A stretch of 64,000 bases of DNA from Lentzea cavernae (GCF_014653695.1 NZ_BNAR01000001.1:992001-1056000); one strand, 5' to 3'. Shown: positions 46,076-55,667, numbered from the stretch's first letter. Translations and numbers: made by a program. The notes: generated by a model from the sequence alone, not told the origin.

Positions 46076-46834
46076 TTACGACGGCGGGAGCAGCTCCGGA
46101 CGACGGGGCCGGATCACGTCACCGGACGACTCCCCGCGCACGCGCCGCACCACCCACGGCACGACGTGCTCGCGCGCCCACTTCCAGTCCTCCGCGCGCC
46201 GGACGCGCCGGTCGACCAGCGGCGCGACACCGAGCAGGGTGCGCTCCAGCGCGTGCGGGACGCCGAGGCCCTCCAGCACCGAGACGGCGACCTCGGTGTG
46301 GCCCAGCGAGTTGAGGTGCAGCCGGTCCTGGGACCACATGCGACGGTCGCGCAGCTGGCGCATGTTCCACATGTCGACCAGCACGCACGCGTGTTCCTGG
46401 GCGATCGAGCGCACGTGCTCGTTGTAGATGGCCACGCGGCCCCGCATCCTGCGGAACACCGGGTCCTCACCACCGTCGACGCCGGTGAACAGGATCACGC
46501 GCGCGCCCGCGTTGGCCAACCGCGCGACGGCCGCGCGGTAGCGGCGCATCAGCGCGTCGATGTCCACCTTCGGGCGCATGAGGTCGTTGCCGCCCGCGTA
46601 GAGCGAGACGAGGTCCGGCTTCATCGCGAGAGCGCGGTCGAGCTGCTCGCCCAGCACCTGCGGCATCAGCCGGCCGCGCACGGCCAGGTTGGCGTAGGCG
46701 AACTCGGGATCCGCCGCCCCCAGCACGTCGGCCACGCGGTCCGCCCACCCGCGCACGCCGTTCGGACGACTGGCGTCGTCATCGCCCACACCTTCGGTGA
46801 ACGAGTCCCCCAACGCCACAAAACGCTTGCTCAT
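46076..46834 (-). CDS. SGNH/GDSL hydrolase
   Basis: 252 residues, no signal peptide. Block I is FVALGDSFTEGVGD with the nucleophile Ser, block II is LAVRG, block III is AGGNDL and block V is DRLHLN with Asp/His. ATG 46834 is taken; 18 codons more are open upstream. It lies in the same direction as the liv-type operon but is separated by the two palindromes. Esterase or acyltransferase, substrate unknown. Confidence 0.87.
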   Translation of the reverse strand: MSKRFVALGDSFTEGVGDDDASRPNGVRGWADRVADVLGAADPEFAYANLAVRGRLMPQVLGEQLDRALAMKPDLVSLYAGGNDLMRPKVDIDALMRRYRAAVARLANAGARVILFTGVDGGEDPVFRRMRGRVAIYNEHVRSIAQEHACVLVDMWNMRQLRDRRMWSQDRLHLNSLGHTEVAVSVLEGLGVPHALERTLLGVAPLVDRRVRRAEDWKWAREHVVPWVVRRVRGESSGDVIRPRRPELLPPS

Positions 46835-46971
46835 GCTCACGACCTTATGTCGGGCATTCGGAGCACATTCGCCTGGGGTTGCGGCCACTTCGATAACGTT
46901 TCGATAACGGCGACGTCTCGAACTGAGGCAGCATCCCCCTCCTGGCCGTATCCCCGGTCGTGCGACTCCCC

Positions 46972-47874
46972 ATGGACTTGGCGAAGCCGACGCGACTGAT
47001 GGTCGCGCTGGCCGGCTGTGCGCTGGCGGTGCTCTTGAACACCGGGAGTGCCGACGGCCAGCCCAGCACGACGCCGTCCACCCCCATCTCCACGCCGCCG
47101 CCTGACAGCGGTGGCAAGGGCGACGAGGTCGTCCAGACGCAGTGGGGTCCGCTCGGACCGGCTGACCGGGACTTCATGAACCGGGTCAAGCAGGCCGGGC
47201 TGTGGGAGAAGCCCGCGGGCGAGAAGGGCAAGGCCAAGCGAGCCGACCAGCCCAAGATCCAAGAGGCCTGCAAGCACCTCATCGAGGGGCACACGCTCCT
47301 GGACAACGTGGTGAACAGGGCGGGCGTCCTGCTCGGCCACACGTTGCCCACCGAGGCGTCCGACGAGCAGAAGGGCTGGCTCGCCGAGATGGACGCGGCG
47401 GCCGGCGACGAGTTCGACGCCGTCTTCGCCAACCGCCTCCGGGCGGCGCACGGCAAGGTCTACGCCTATGCCGCGCAGATCCGGGCGGGCACCAAGAACG
47501 AGCTCATCCGCATCCTCTCCACACAAGCGATGATCACCGTCTTCGACCACATGAAGGTGCTCGAGGAGACGGGTCGCGTCGACTTCGCAGGACTGGAGTC
47601 ACCGCAGCCGCTCGCACCCGCACCACCCGCGGACACCACCGGAACCCCGGACGCGAACGGTGACCAGGCGGGCGAGCAGACGGCCAACCCGACCGACGGC
47701 GTGATCCCGACCGTGCCCGAGGGCACCAGGTTCACCCGCACCGCCGAGCAAGGCGTGTTCGGGGACAACAACGGTGTCTTCTTCGGAGCCATCGCGGTGC
47801 TCGCGCTCGCGCTGGTGGGGATGCGAGTGATATCCCGATCGAAGAAATCACGGCGGAAATCTCGTTCGTACTAA
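46972..47874 (+). CDS. Exported DUF4142 protein with C-terminal anchor
   Basis: 300 residues. Signal helix at about 9-30, then a Thr/Pro linker, then a DUF4142 (ferritin-like helical) domain at ~50-205: LGPADRDFMNRVKQAGLWEKPAG, QEACKHLIEGHTLLDNVVNRAG, IRILSTQAMITVFDHMKVLEETG. A Pro/Thr/Asp stalk and a terminal membrane helix with basic tail follow (FFGAIAVLALALVGMRVI). The function of DUF4142 is unknown. It lies 97 bases ahead of the DUF1996 protein and probably shares regulation with it. GTG 46960 is an alternative start. Confidence 0.85.
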   Translation: MDLAKPTRLMVALAGCALAVLLNTGSADGQPSTTPSTPISTPPPDSGGKGDEVVQTQWGPLGPADRDFMNRVKQAGLWEKPAGEKGKAKRADQPKIQEACKHLIEGHTLLDNVVNRAGVLLGHTLPTEASDEQKGWLAEMDAAAGDEFDAVFANRLRAAHGKVYAYAAQIRAGTKNELIRILSTQAMITVFDHMKVLEETGRVDFAGLESPQPLAPAPPADTTGTPDANGDQAGEQTANPTDGVIPTVPEGTRFTRTAEQGVFGDNNGVFFGAIAVLALALVGMRVISRSKKSRRKSRSY

Positions 47875-47971
47875 ATCCCAAAACAGCACACCCAGGTCAA
47901 TCCGAAGATAGCGGCCCCATACCGCCGTCAGCTTCACCATGCCGTTTTATCTGACTACCACGAGGTGGCAA

Positions 47972-49441
47972 ATGGCTATTCACCGGAGGAAATCCACGAT
48001 CTGGCTCACCGCCGCCGCTGCGGCGATGGCCGTGGTCGCGGGCGGCGCCGCGGTGGTGGCCATCAGTTCTTCTGATGGCTCCGCGCTCGCCGACGGTGCG
48101 GACAAGAGCTTGTTCGTCGACATCACCAAGGTGAAGCCGAACGTCAAGAAACCAAGGCAGCAGAACAACGCCACCACAGGCACGTTCACCGTGAACTGCG
48201 GGCGGAACGAGAACGGGCACTTCAACCCGGACAACTTCATCGCGCAGCCTGGTGTCCGCAACGGTGCCCAGCACCTGCACGACTACGTCGGCAACCTGTC
48301 CACCAACGCGGACTCGAACAACCAGTCGCTCCAGGCGGCCGGCACGACCTGCCGCAACGGCGACAAGTCCGCCTACTTCTGGCCCGTCGTGCGCATCATC
48401 GACGAGGAACCGGAGGAGGCCGCGCCGCCCGCGGAGCAGGCCCCGCCGAAGAAGGACGACAAGGCCCAGCAGGACAAGGACAAGGCCGCCAAGGAAGCGG
48501 CTCAGCTCGAGTGCCCCGACGCCGCGTCGCTGCTCCCCGAGAACGTGCCGGACGCGGCCCAGGCGGAGATCGACAAGGAGCTCGAGAACCTCGAGAACGT
48601 CACCGCCGAGGCCGAGAAGAAGGTCGCCTCGACCAAGGCCCAGGACCGTGACAACGTCATCGTCGGCCCGACGCGCGAGAAGCGCGCCGCCATCCTCAAC
48701 CGGATGATGCTGGCGTTCAGCCGCCAGGGCCAGCAGGCCCCCGACCTGAACCCGGCCGCCGCCTGTGCCGTGAAGGACAAGGCGCAGGGCGAGCAGGGCC
48801 TCGACAACGGTGGCCAGAACAGCGACGACGCCCAGGCCGAGGGCACCGAGCAGAAGAAGCAGCAGGCCAACCCCGAAGAGGGCGCCGACAACGAGCTCGA
48901 GGGCAACGAGGGCAAGATCCAGCGCCCGGCCGTCGTCGACCTGCAGTTCCGCGGCTCGCCCGTCGGCAAGGTCACCGCGATGCCCAAGTTCCTCCGCGTG
49001 CTCTACGGCGACGCCAAGGCCGGCCAGAACGGCCCGAAGAACGCCAAGGCGTCCTGGACCTGCACGGGCTTCGAGGACAAGGTCCTGATGGACAAGTACC
49101 CGATCTGCCCGCAGGGCGCGAAGGTCAAGCGCGTGCACGACTTCCCGAGCTGCTGGGACGGCAAGAACATCGACTCCGCGAACCACCGCGACCACATCGT
49201 GTTCCCCGACGCCAACGGCAAGTGCAAGCAGGGCTTCAAGGCCGTGCCGCAGCTGCGCATCTCCCTGACCTACAACATCCCGCTCGAGGTCCAGAAGGAC
49301 GGGCGCTACCTGGTCGACTCCTTCCCGGAGGAGGAGCACAACCCGCTCACCGACCACGACGACTTCGCCAACGTGATGTCGCAGAAGATCATGAACCGCC
49401 TGGTCAACTGCGTGAACTCCGGCAAGAAGTGCCGCGAGTGA
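47972..49441 (+). CDS. Secreted DUF1996 protein with charged internal insertion
   Basis: 489 residues after ATG 47972 (GAGGTGG upstream). Signal segment at about 10-35. The DUF1996 domain starts with NENGHFNPDNFIAQPGVRNGAQHLHDYVGN and ends with DFPSCWDGKNID, NHRDHIVFPD and CKQGFKAVPQLRISLTYN. Between these halves lies ~170 residues of Lys/Glu/Gln/Ala-rich, probably coiled or disordered sequence (about 130-310), which is not usual for the domain. The conserved His/Asp residues suggest a metal or carbohydrate site. A terminator follows. Confidence 0.85.
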   Translation: MAIHRRKSTIWLTAAAAAMAVVAGGAAVVAISSSDGSALADGADKSLFVDITKVKPNVKKPRQQNNATTGTFTVNCGRNENGHFNPDNFIAQPGVRNGAQHLHDYVGNLSTNADSNNQSLQAAGTTCRNGDKSAYFWPVVRIIDEEPEEAAPPAEQAPPKKDDKAQQDKDKAAKEAAQLECPDAASLLPENVPDAAQAEIDKELENLENVTAEAEKKVASTKAQDRDNVIVGPTREKRAAILNRMMLAFSRQGQQAPDLNPAAACAVKDKAQGEQGLDNGGQNSDDAQAEGTEQKKQQANPEEGADNELEGNEGKIQRPAVVDLQFRGSPVGKVTAMPKFLRVLYGDAKAGQNGPKNAKASWTCTGFEDKVLMDKYPICPQGAKVKRVHDFPSCWDGKNIDSANHRDHIVFPDANGKCKQGFKAVPQLRISLTYNIPLEVQKDGRYLVDSFPEEEHNPLTDHDDFANVMSQKIMNRLVNCVNSGKKCRE

Positions 49442-49459
49442 CGCTCTGACCGCTTGATC

Positions 49460-49500
49460 CGAAGGGCCCCGGTGCACCTCCCGCGCACCGGGGCCCTTCG
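49460..49500. terminator. Terminator after the DUF1996 gene
   Basis: A perfect 16-bp stem with a 9-base loop between convergent genes. Confidence 0.87.
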
Positions 49501-49517
49501 CTGTCCACAGTGGAACA

Positions 49518-49946
49518 TCAGTCCGAGTTGCACCACACGAGGACGCCGGGCCCGTCCGCCGTGATCACCGGCACCCACGCTTCGTCGGCGTCGCGCATCC
49601 GGCTCTCGTCCAGCCGCAGTTCGGTCAGCTCCTCGTCGGACCCGTCACACGCCCAGTAGCCGATCATCGCGACGCCGTCCCGCAGCCTGGACCGCTCGTC
49701 GTCCGACCACTCGTGATTCCACGTCCCCCAGCCGCGGAAGTGGTTCTCGAACAGCGCGCGCAGCGCGTCCAGACCGTCGGGACCGAACAGCGGCACCAGA
49801 AAACCCTCGGCCTGTCCACGACGGCAGGCGTGTCCGCCGTACTGCGTCTGGTAGAAGACCCCGGTCCCCGCCTCGACCACGACGTGCAACCAGTCGTCAC
49901 CGACGCTGCCGTCGGGATCCAGGTAGACGTACCGGCGCATGCTCAT
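49518..49946 (-). CDS. Small cytoplasmic protein, possibly DUF6210-like
   Basis: 142 residues. Features: RYVYLDPDG, VVVEAGTGVFYQTQYGGHACRRGQAEGFLVPLFG, and an acidic C-terminal part ending GPGVLVWCNSD. The YQTQYGG/ACR region recalls DUF6210 proteins, but I am not certain. No catalytic motif. The start is uncertain: ATG 49946, ATG 49940, or the longer opening at 49985. It converges on the DUF1996 gene. Confidence 0.6.
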   Translation of the reverse strand: MSMRRYVYLDPDGSVGDDWLHVVVEAGTGVFYQTQYGGHACRRGQAEGFLVPLFGPDGLDALRALFENHFRGWGTWNHEWSDDERSRLRDGVAMIGYWACDGSDEELTELRLDESRMRDADEAWVPVITADGPGVLVWCNSD

Positions 49947-49993
49947 GCGCCGCAGCTTCGCGTTCTGCACCACCGATTTCAACACGTTTCAGC

Positions 49994-50028
49994 GTTCACC
50001 CACGTGAACCGGTTCACCACCGTGAACC
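49994..50028 (+). promoter_or_regulatory. Four-half-site operator ahead of the lyase gene
   Basis: Half-sites GTTCAC and GTGAAC alternate: GTTCAC-4-GTGAAC, then the 14-bp palindrome GTGAACCGGTTCAC (50004-50017), then GTTCAC-4-GTGAAC. The central palindrome has the CG-centred form of LacI-family operators. No regulator gene is adjacent. Confidence 0.6.
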
Positions 50029-50078
50029 GTGTTCCGGAATCATTGACCAGAAAGGTATAGACCACTAACACTGGCCGC

Positions 50079-51248
50079 ATGGTCACCCGCTCCTGCACGG
50101 TGCTGATCGCACTGCTGGCATCCCTCCTGGTCCCGGTCACCGGCTCAGCCCAAGCGGCGCCCGCGACGTTCGTCCACCCGGGAGTCGTGGTCTCCCGGCC
50201 ACAGCTGGACTTCATGCGCACCAAGGTTCTGGCCGGCGCGCAGCCGTGGAAGCTCGCGTACGACCGAATGATGGCGTCGAAGTACGCCGACCTGAACCGC
50301 ACGCCGAAACCGCGCGCCGTCGTGGAGTGCGGCCCGGTCAGCAACCCCAACAACGGCTGCACCGACGAACGCGAGGACGCGCTCGCGGCCTACACCCTGT
50401 CGCTCGCCTGGTACGTCACGCGCGACGCCAGGTACGCGACCAAGGCCATCCAGATCATGGACGCCTGGTCGAACACCATCCGCGACCACACCAACTCCAA
50501 CGCCCCGCTGCAGACGGCGTGGTCGGCCAGCAGCTGGCCGAAGGCCGCCGAGATCATCAAGCACGTCTACGGGACATGGCCGAACAGCGCGCGGTTCGGC
50601 ACGATGTTGCGGAACGTCTACCTGCCCGAGATCCAGAACGGCCGCGCGAACACGAACGGCAACTGGGAACTCAGCATGATGGAGGCGTCGATCGGCATCG
50701 CGGTGTTCCTGGAGGACCGCGCCGCCTACGACAAGGCCATCGGCATCTTCCGGACCCGGATCCAGGCGTTCATCTACCTGACCACCGACGGGGCGCTGCC
50801 GAAGACGCCGCCGGGCAGCGGCATCGACACCAGGGCCGAGATCATCTCCTACTGGCACAACCAGTCCACGTTCGTCGACGGCGTCACCCAGGAGACCTGC
50901 CGGGACTTCGCGCACACGGCGTACGGGCTGAGTGCGGCCTCGCACCTCGCCGAGACCGCGCACATCCAGGGCCAGGACATCTGGGGTGAGATCAAGGACC
51001 GCATGCGGCACGCGTGGGGGCTGCACTCCAAGTACCAGAACGGCGAGCCGGTGCCGTCGTGGTTGTGCGGCGGCTCGTTCAGCCGTGAGCTCGGGCCGAC
51101 CCCGGAGGTCAGCTACAACGCGCTGAACACCCGGTTGGGCATCGCGATGGCGAACACCAAGATCTACACCGAGTCGAAGCGTCCACACGGGACCGACAAC
51201 CTGTTCATCGCCTGGGAGACGCTGACTCACGCGGCCAACCCGAGCTAG
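50079..51248 (+). CDS. Secreted alginate-lyase-family polysaccharide lyase
   Basis: 389 residues. Signal peptide about 1-27 (cleaved after AQAA). The alpha/alpha-toroid domain has LAAYTLSLAWYVTRDARYATKAIQIMDAW, NGNWELSMMEASIGIAVFLED and QETCRDFAHTAYGLSAASHLAE, the last carrying the Asn/His/Arg-type catalytic core seen in these lyases. It probably depolymerises an acidic polysaccharide outside the cell. A multi-site operator upstream suggests sugar induction. Confidence 0.82.
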   Translation: MVTRSCTVLIALLASLLVPVTGSAQAAPATFVHPGVVVSRPQLDFMRTKVLAGAQPWKLAYDRMMASKYADLNRTPKPRAVVECGPVSNPNNGCTDEREDALAAYTLSLAWYVTRDARYATKAIQIMDAWSNTIRDHTNSNAPLQTAWSASSWPKAAEIIKHVYGTWPNSARFGTMLRNVYLPEIQNGRANTNGNWELSMMEASIGIAVFLEDRAAYDKAIGIFRTRIQAFIYLTTDGALPKTPPGSGIDTRAEIISYWHNQSTFVDGVTQETCRDFAHTAYGLSAASHLAETAHIQGQDIWGEIKDRMRHAWGLHSKYQNGEPVPSWLCGGSFSRELGPTPEVSYNALNTRLGIAMANTKIYTESKRPHGTDNLFIAWETLTHAANPS

Positions 51249-51256
51249 GAGCGGCC

Positions 51257-51411
51257 TAGTGCTGCGGGGTGAAATCTGACGAGCCGGGTCGCGCTCAGTG
51301 GGACGGCTCGCGGCACCGCCCCCCACACGTCCGGTATGAGGACGTGGGGGCGGCACCCGAGCCGTCCGCCTGACCACGACCCACCACGGCATATTTCACC
51401 CCACGGCACTA
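51257..51411. mobile_element. MITE-like inverted-repeat element, TA-flanked
   Basis: 155 bases bounded by TA on each side (CTAG at both ends). The terminal inverted repeats are GTGCTGCGGGGTGAAAT (51259-51275) and ATTTCACCCCACGGCAC (51393-51409), matching at 15 of 17 positions. Inside, a second inverted pair (GGACGGCTCG type) and a central hairpin (CACGTCC/GGACGTG region) fold the whole piece. No coding capacity. TA target sites and this layout fit non-autonomous relatives of IS630/Tc1 elements. It could also act as terminator of the lyase gene. Confidence 0.65.
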
Positions 51412-51421
51412 GCGTGCTCTC

Positions 51422-53110
51422 ATGACCGAAACACCGGACGTGAAGCCACGCAGCCGCGACGTGACCGACGGCCTGGAGCGCACCGCCGCGCGCGGCATGC
51501 TCCGGGCCGTCGGCATGGGTGACGAGGACTGGGAGAAGCCGCAGATCGGCGTGGCCTCGTCGTGGAACGAGATCACGCCGTGCAACCTGCCGCTGGACCG
51601 CCTCGCGAAGGCGTCCAAGGACGGGGTGCACGCGGCGGGCGGGTATCCGCTGGAGTTCGGCACGATCTCGGTGTCGGACGGCATCTCGATGGGCCACGAG
51701 GGCATGCACTTCTCGCTGGTCTCGCGCGAGGTGATCGCGGACAGCGTCGAGACCGTGATGATGGCCGAGCGGCTCGACGGGTCGGTGCTGCTCGCGGGGT
51801 GCGACAAGTCGTTGCCCGGCATGCTGATGGCGGCGGCGCGGCTCGACCTGGCGAGCGTGTTCCTCTACGCGGGGTCGATCCTGCCCGGCCGGGTCACGCT
51901 GTCCGACGGCACCGAGAAGGAAGTCACGATCATCGACGCGTTCGAGGCCGTCGGGGCCTGCGCGCGCGGTCTGATGAGCCGGGCGGACGTCGACCTGATC
52001 GAACGCGCGATCTGCCCGGGTGAGGGCGCGTGCGGTGGCATGTACACGGCGAACACCATGGCCAGCGCCGCCGAAGCCCTCGGCATGTCGCTGCCGGGCA
52101 GTGCCGCTCCCCCGGCCACCGACCGGCGCCGCGACGGGTTCGCGCGCCGCTCCGGGCAGGCCGTGGTCGAGATGCTGCGCAAGGGCATCACCGCGCGGCA
52201 GATCATGACGCGCGAGGCGTTCGAGAACGCGATCGCCGTCGTGATGGCGTTCGGCGGTTCGACCAACGCGGTGCTGCACCTGCTGGCCATCGCGCACGAG
52301 GCGGGCGTCGAGCTCAGCCTCGACGACTTCAGCCGCATCGGCGCGCGCGTGCCGCACTTGGCGGACGTGAAGCCGTTCGGGCGGCACGTGATGACGGACG
52401 TCGACCGCATCGGCGGCGTGCCCGTGGTGATGAAGGCGTTGCTGGACGCCGGTCTGCTGCACGGCGACTGCCTCACCGTCACCGGCCGCACGGTGGCGGA
52501 GAACCTCGCCGACATCGCGCCGCCCGACCCGGACGGCCTGGTCCTGCGCGCCCTGGACAAGCCCATCCACCACACCGGCGGCATCACGATCCTCAAGGGC
52601 TCGCTCGCCCCGGAGGGCGCCGTGGTCAAGTCCGCGGGCTTCGACTCGGACGTCTTCACCGGCACCGCGCGCATGTTCGACCGCGAGCGCGCCGCGATGG
52701 ACGCGCTGGAGGACGGCACCATCACCGCGGGCGACGTCGTGGTGATCCGCTACGAGGGTCCCAAGGGCGGGCCGGGCATGCGGGAGATGCTCGCGATCAC
52801 CGCGGCGATCAAGGGCGCGGGCCTCGGCAAGGACGTCCTGCTGCTCACCGACGGCCGGTTCTCCGGTGGCACGACCGGACTCTGCGTCGGGCACGTGGCG
52901 CCGGAGGCGGTCGACGGCGGGCCCATCGCGTTCGTGCGGGACGGCGACCGGATCACGCTGAACGTCGCCGAGGGCACGCTCGACGTCGAGGCCGACCTGG
53001 AGAGCCGCCGCGAGGGCTGGGCGCCGCTGCCCCCGCGCTACGAACGCGGTGTGCTCGCCAAGTACGCGAAGCTGGTCGGTTCGGCCTCACGCGGAGCCGT
53101 CTGCGACTAG
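51422..53110 (+). CDS. ilvD: Dihydroxy-acid dehydratase
   Basis: Dehydrates 2,3-dihydroxy-isovalerate and -methylvalerate in valine/isoleucine synthesis. 562 residues. Iron-sulfur cysteines are C54 (ITPCNLPL), C127 (LLAGCDKS) and C204 ([14 protein letters not shown]); [13 protein letters not shown] is near the C terminus. ATG 51422 lies 10 bases beyond the inverted-repeat element with no Shine-Dalgarno; TAGCGT (51410-51415) stands 6 bases ahead, so a leaderless start formed at the element edge is possible. It overlaps the convergent LysR gene by 24 bases. Confidence 0.94.
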   Translation: MTETPDVKPRSRDVTDGLERTAARGMLRAVGMGDEDWEKPQIGVASSWNEITPCNLPLDRLAKASKDGVHAAGGYPLEFGTISVSDGISMGHEGMHFSLVSREVIADSVETVMMAERLDGSVLLAGCDKSLPGMLMAAARLDLASVFLYAGSILPGRVTLSDGTEKEVTIIDAFEAVGACARGLMSRADVDLIERAICPGEGACGGMYTANTMASAAEALGMSLPGSAAPPATDRRRDGFARRSGQAVVEMLRKGITARQIMTREAFENAIAVVMAFGGSTNAVLHLLAIAHEAGVELSLDDFSRIGARVPHLADVKPFGRHVMTDVDRIGGVPVVMKALLDAGLLHGDCLTVTGRTVAENLADIAPPDPDGLVLRALDKPIHHTGGITILKGSLAPEGAVVKSAGFDSDVFTGTARMFDRERAAMDALEDGTITAGDVVVIRYEGPKGGPGMREMLAITAAIKGAGLGKDVLLLTDGRFSGGTTGLCVGHVAPEAVDGGPIAFVRDGDRITLNVAEGTLDVEADLESRREGWAPLPPRYERGVLAKYAKLVGSASRGAVCD

Positions 53111-53935
53111 GAAACGACGCCTGGCCGCCCGGACCAGCGGCCCGACAGGGGCTCCGGGCGGCCAGGCGAGCGTCGTCGTGACGTCCGGCGCGTCGGTGAC
53201 GGGCACCGCGACGTGTTCCGGCCACTGCCAGGCGCGGCTGGACGCGGGGATGACGAGCAGGGTCAGGCCGAGGGCCACCAGCTGGGCCAGCTGCGACTGC
53301 GTGCGCACCTCGGGGCCCGGCCCGTCCGGGTAGGTGCCGTCGAGGCGGGGCCAGCGGGCGATCGGCAGGCCCGGCACGTCGCTCACCTCCGCCAGCGTGA
53401 CGCTCTCGCGGGCCGCGAGCGGGTGCGTCGCCGGCACGATCGCCACCTGCCCCTCGACGTGCAGGTCCTCGGTCTCGAACCCGGCGAGGTCGTCGTAGGG
53501 CCGGTGCACGATCGCCACGTCGGCCTGCCCGTCGCGCAGCCGGTGCGCCTGCTCCCCCACCTCGCACAGCAGCACCTCGACGGGCTCGTCGGCCGCGTCC
53601 AGCAGTGCCCGCAACAGCTCGTGGGACGCCCCGGCCTTCGTCACGAGCACCAGCGGACGCGACGGGTCCGCGGCACGGCGCGTCCGGCGGGCGGCGGCCG
53701 CGACCGCGTCGAGGGCCGTCCTGGCCTCCCGCAGCAGCACCGCGCCCGCGGCGGTGAGCGACGCACCACGCCGGTCCCGGTCGAGGAGCGTGACGCCGAG
53801 CCGCCGCTCCAGCAGGGAGATCGCCCGCGACAACGGCGGCTGCGCGATGCCGAGGCGTTCGGCGGCGCGCCCGAAGTGGAGCTCCTCCGCCACCGCGACG
53901 AAGTACCGGAGCTCGCGCGTCTCGAGGTCGTCCAC
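53087..53935 (-). CDS. LysR-family regulator
   Basis: 282 residues. N-terminal [37 protein letters not shown], then the periplasmic-binding-like effector domain ([18 protein letters not shown] onward). GTG start at 53935. It is divergent from the SDR at 54012 over a T-N11-A inverted repeat, so it probably controls that gene. The N-terminal third resembles the other LysR in the window (12213-13061) closely, which suggests a shared ancestor. Confidence 0.88.
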   Translation of the reverse strand: MDDLETRELRYFVAVAEELHFGRAAERLGIAQPPLSRAISLLERRLGVTLLDRDRRGASLTAAGAVLLREARTALDAVAAAARRTRRAADPSRPLVLVTKAGASHELLRALLDAADEPVEVLLCEVGEQAHRLRDGQADVAIVHRPYDDLAGFETEDLHVEGQVAIVPATHPLAARESVTLAEVSDVPGLPIARWPRLDGTYPDGPGPEVRTQSQLAQLVALGLTLLVIPASSRAWQWPEHVAVPVTDAPDVTTTLAWPPGAPVGPLVRAARRRFLVADGSA

Positions 53936-53948
53936 GCGCCGAAGCCTA

Positions 53949-53963
53949 ATACCCGCCGGGTAT
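53949..53963. promoter_or_regulatory. LysR-type binding site
   Basis: ATACCCG-C-CGGGTAT, a perfect inverted 15-mer with a T-N11-A core, in the LysR/SDR divergent spacer. Confidence 0.65.
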
Positions 53964-54011
53964 CACAGCGCACTGGATCGATCTTGGACAGGCGGGCGGA
54001 GCGCGTCGAGC

Positions 54012-54716
54012 ATGGGTGGTGTGAACGACAAGAGGACAGCGCTGGTCACCGGCGCGAACAAGGGAATCGGTTTCGCCATCGCCGAGGGGCTCGGAGCGCT
54101 CGGCTTCACGGTCGCGGTGGGCGCACGCGACGACGTCCGCCGCAAGGACGCCGTCGAACGGCTGCGGGCCAAGGGGATCGACGCGTTCGGCGTCGCGCTC
54201 GACGTCACGTCCGACGACAGCGTCGCCGAGGCGGCGGCCGCACTCGACCGGCTCGACGTGCTCGTCAACAACGCCGGGATCAGCGGTCCGGGACCGCAGG
54301 ACCCGGCGACGCTCGACCTCGACGTCCTCCGCACCGTGCTCGACACCAACGTGTTCGGCGTCGTGCGGGTGACGAACGCGGTGCTCCCGCTGCTGCGCCG
54401 CGCGACCTCACCCCGCATCGTCAACGTGTCGAGCAACATGGGCTCGCTGGCGTTGCAGACCGGTCCGGTCATGGCCGCGTACGCGCCGTCGAAGTCGATG
54501 CTCAACAGCCTCACGGTCCAGTACGCGCGGGCTCTCGCGGACACGAACGTCATCGTCAACGCCTGCTGCCCCGGTTACGTCGCGACCGACTTCACCGGCC
54601 ACCTCCCGGACCGCACGCCCGAACAGGGCGCCGCGATCGCGATCCGGCTCGCCACCCTCCCGGACGACGGGCCGCGCGGCGGCTTCTTCGACGACGAGGG
54701 CGTCGTCCCCTGGTGA
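54012..54716 (+). CDS. Short-chain dehydrogenase/reductase
   Basis: 234 residues. TGANKGIGFAIAEGL cofactor loop, LVNNAGISGPGP, VNVSSNMGSL (Ser) and YAPSKSMLNSL (Tyr/Lys). The N-terminal TGANKGIG form is that of carbonyl-reductase-like SDRs. ATG 54012 or GTG 54021 could be the start. It is paired with the divergent LysR. Substrate unknown. Confidence 0.87.
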   Translation: MGGVNDKRTALVTGANKGIGFAIAEGLGALGFTVAVGARDDVRRKDAVERLRAKGIDAFGVALDVTSDDSVAEAAAALDRLDVLVNNAGISGPGPQDPATLDLDVLRTVLDTNVFGVVRVTNAVLPLLRRATSPRIVNVSSNMGSLALQTGPVMAAYAPSKSMLNSLTVQYARALADTNVIVNACCPGYVATDFTGHLPDRTPEQGAAIAIRLATLPDDGPRGGFFDDEGVVPW

Positions 54717-54841
54717 CGTCGCCCGGACGGCTGAATCGCCACGCGCGCACGGTCACCCGGTCGGTGGCCACCTGAGATTGAGTCCTCTGTGGCGGGTACT
54801 TCGCGTCTGCAAGCGACAGCCAACGCGGAGGGACGACGACC

Positions 54842-55618
54842 ATGATCGATCAGACGCACGTTGAGGCTCTGTACGACTGCGACGTGATCGACAACAAGGG
54901 CGAGAAGATCGGTTCGGTCAAACGGGTGTGGCTCGAGGACGGCACCGGCAAGCCGATGTGGGCCGAGGTCCACACCGGACTGTTCGGGATGAAGGAGAGC
55001 TTCGTCCCGATCCAGCAGGGCAGCGTGGCGGGCGGCGCGATCACCGTCCCGGTCACCAAGGAGCAGGTGAAGGAGTCGCCGAGCATGCACACCTCGGACG
55101 ACCACATGTCGGACGAGGAGCAGGAGGCGCTCTACCGGCACTACGGGATGATCCCGCACGCCAAGACCGGTGAGCACGACCGGCTCGACGGCAAGCAGGC
55201 CGCCGGTCAGCGCCAGCAGGCCGCCGGCCAGCGACGTGGTCGTGCCGCGGACGACGCGGCCGAGGTGACGCTCTCGGAGGAGAGGCTCGACGTCGGCACC
55301 CGCCAGGTCGAGGCGGGCCGGGTGCGGCTGGTCAAGCACACGGTCACCGAGCAGCGCAACATCACCGTGCCGGTCACGCACGAGGAGGTCAGGGTCGTCC
55401 GCGAGCCCGCGACCGGTGAGCCGCGCAGGGCGTTCGCCGACGAGCAGGCGGAGGTCACGCTGCACCGCGAGGAGCCGGTCGTGCAGAAGCGCACGGAGGC
55501 GACGGAACGGGTCCGGCTGGAGAAGGACGCCGTCACCGAGCAGAAGGACATCAAGGGCGAGGTCCGCAAGGAACGCGTCGAGGTCGAGCGCGACGACGAA
55601 CCGCGCAGCCGCCGCTAG
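54842..55618 (+). CDS. PRC-barrel and DUF2382 stress-type protein
   Basis: 258 residues. A PRC-barrel covers about 1-80 (YDCDVIDNKGEKIGSVKRVWLEDGTGKPMWAEV). A Gln/Arg/Ala-rich hinge (about 115-135) leads to DUF2382 (about 138-240) with repeated alternating Val/Arg/Glu strands such as VRLVKHTVTEQRNITVPVTHEEVRVV. Such proteins are common in actinobacteria and Deinococcus, thought to be general stress proteins; the activity is unknown. Good GGAGGGA ribosome site; a terminator follows. Confidence 0.88.
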   Translation: MIDQTHVEALYDCDVIDNKGEKIGSVKRVWLEDGTGKPMWAEVHTGLFGMKESFVPIQQGSVAGGAITVPVTKEQVKESPSMHTSDDHMSDEEQEALYRHYGMIPHAKTGEHDRLDGKQAAGQRQQAAGQRRGRAADDAAEVTLSEERLDVGTRQVEAGRVRLVKHTVTEQRNITVPVTHEEVRVVREPATGEPRRAFADEQAEVTLHREEPVVQKRTEATERVRLEKDAVTEQKDIKGEVRKERVEVERDDEPRSRR

Positions 55619-55628
55619 ACGAACCACC

Positions 55629-55667
55629 AGCGAACCGCCCACCACTTCCGCCGGTGGGCGGTTCGCT
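55629..55667. terminator. Bidirectional terminator
   Basis: A perfect 15-bp stem with a 9-base loop between the DUF2382 gene and the convergent acyl-CoA synthetase, followed by ATTGT. Confidence 0.85.

Noticed and set aside
46888..46915. Duplicated TTCGATAACG (period 11) ahead of the DUF4142 gene
   Set aside because: Only two short copies and no promoter geometry that I can defend.
51257..51411. Interpretation only as a terminator of the lyase gene
   Set aside because: Length, paired terminal repeats and flanking TA exceed what a terminator needs; a terminator role remains possible but does not explain the ends.
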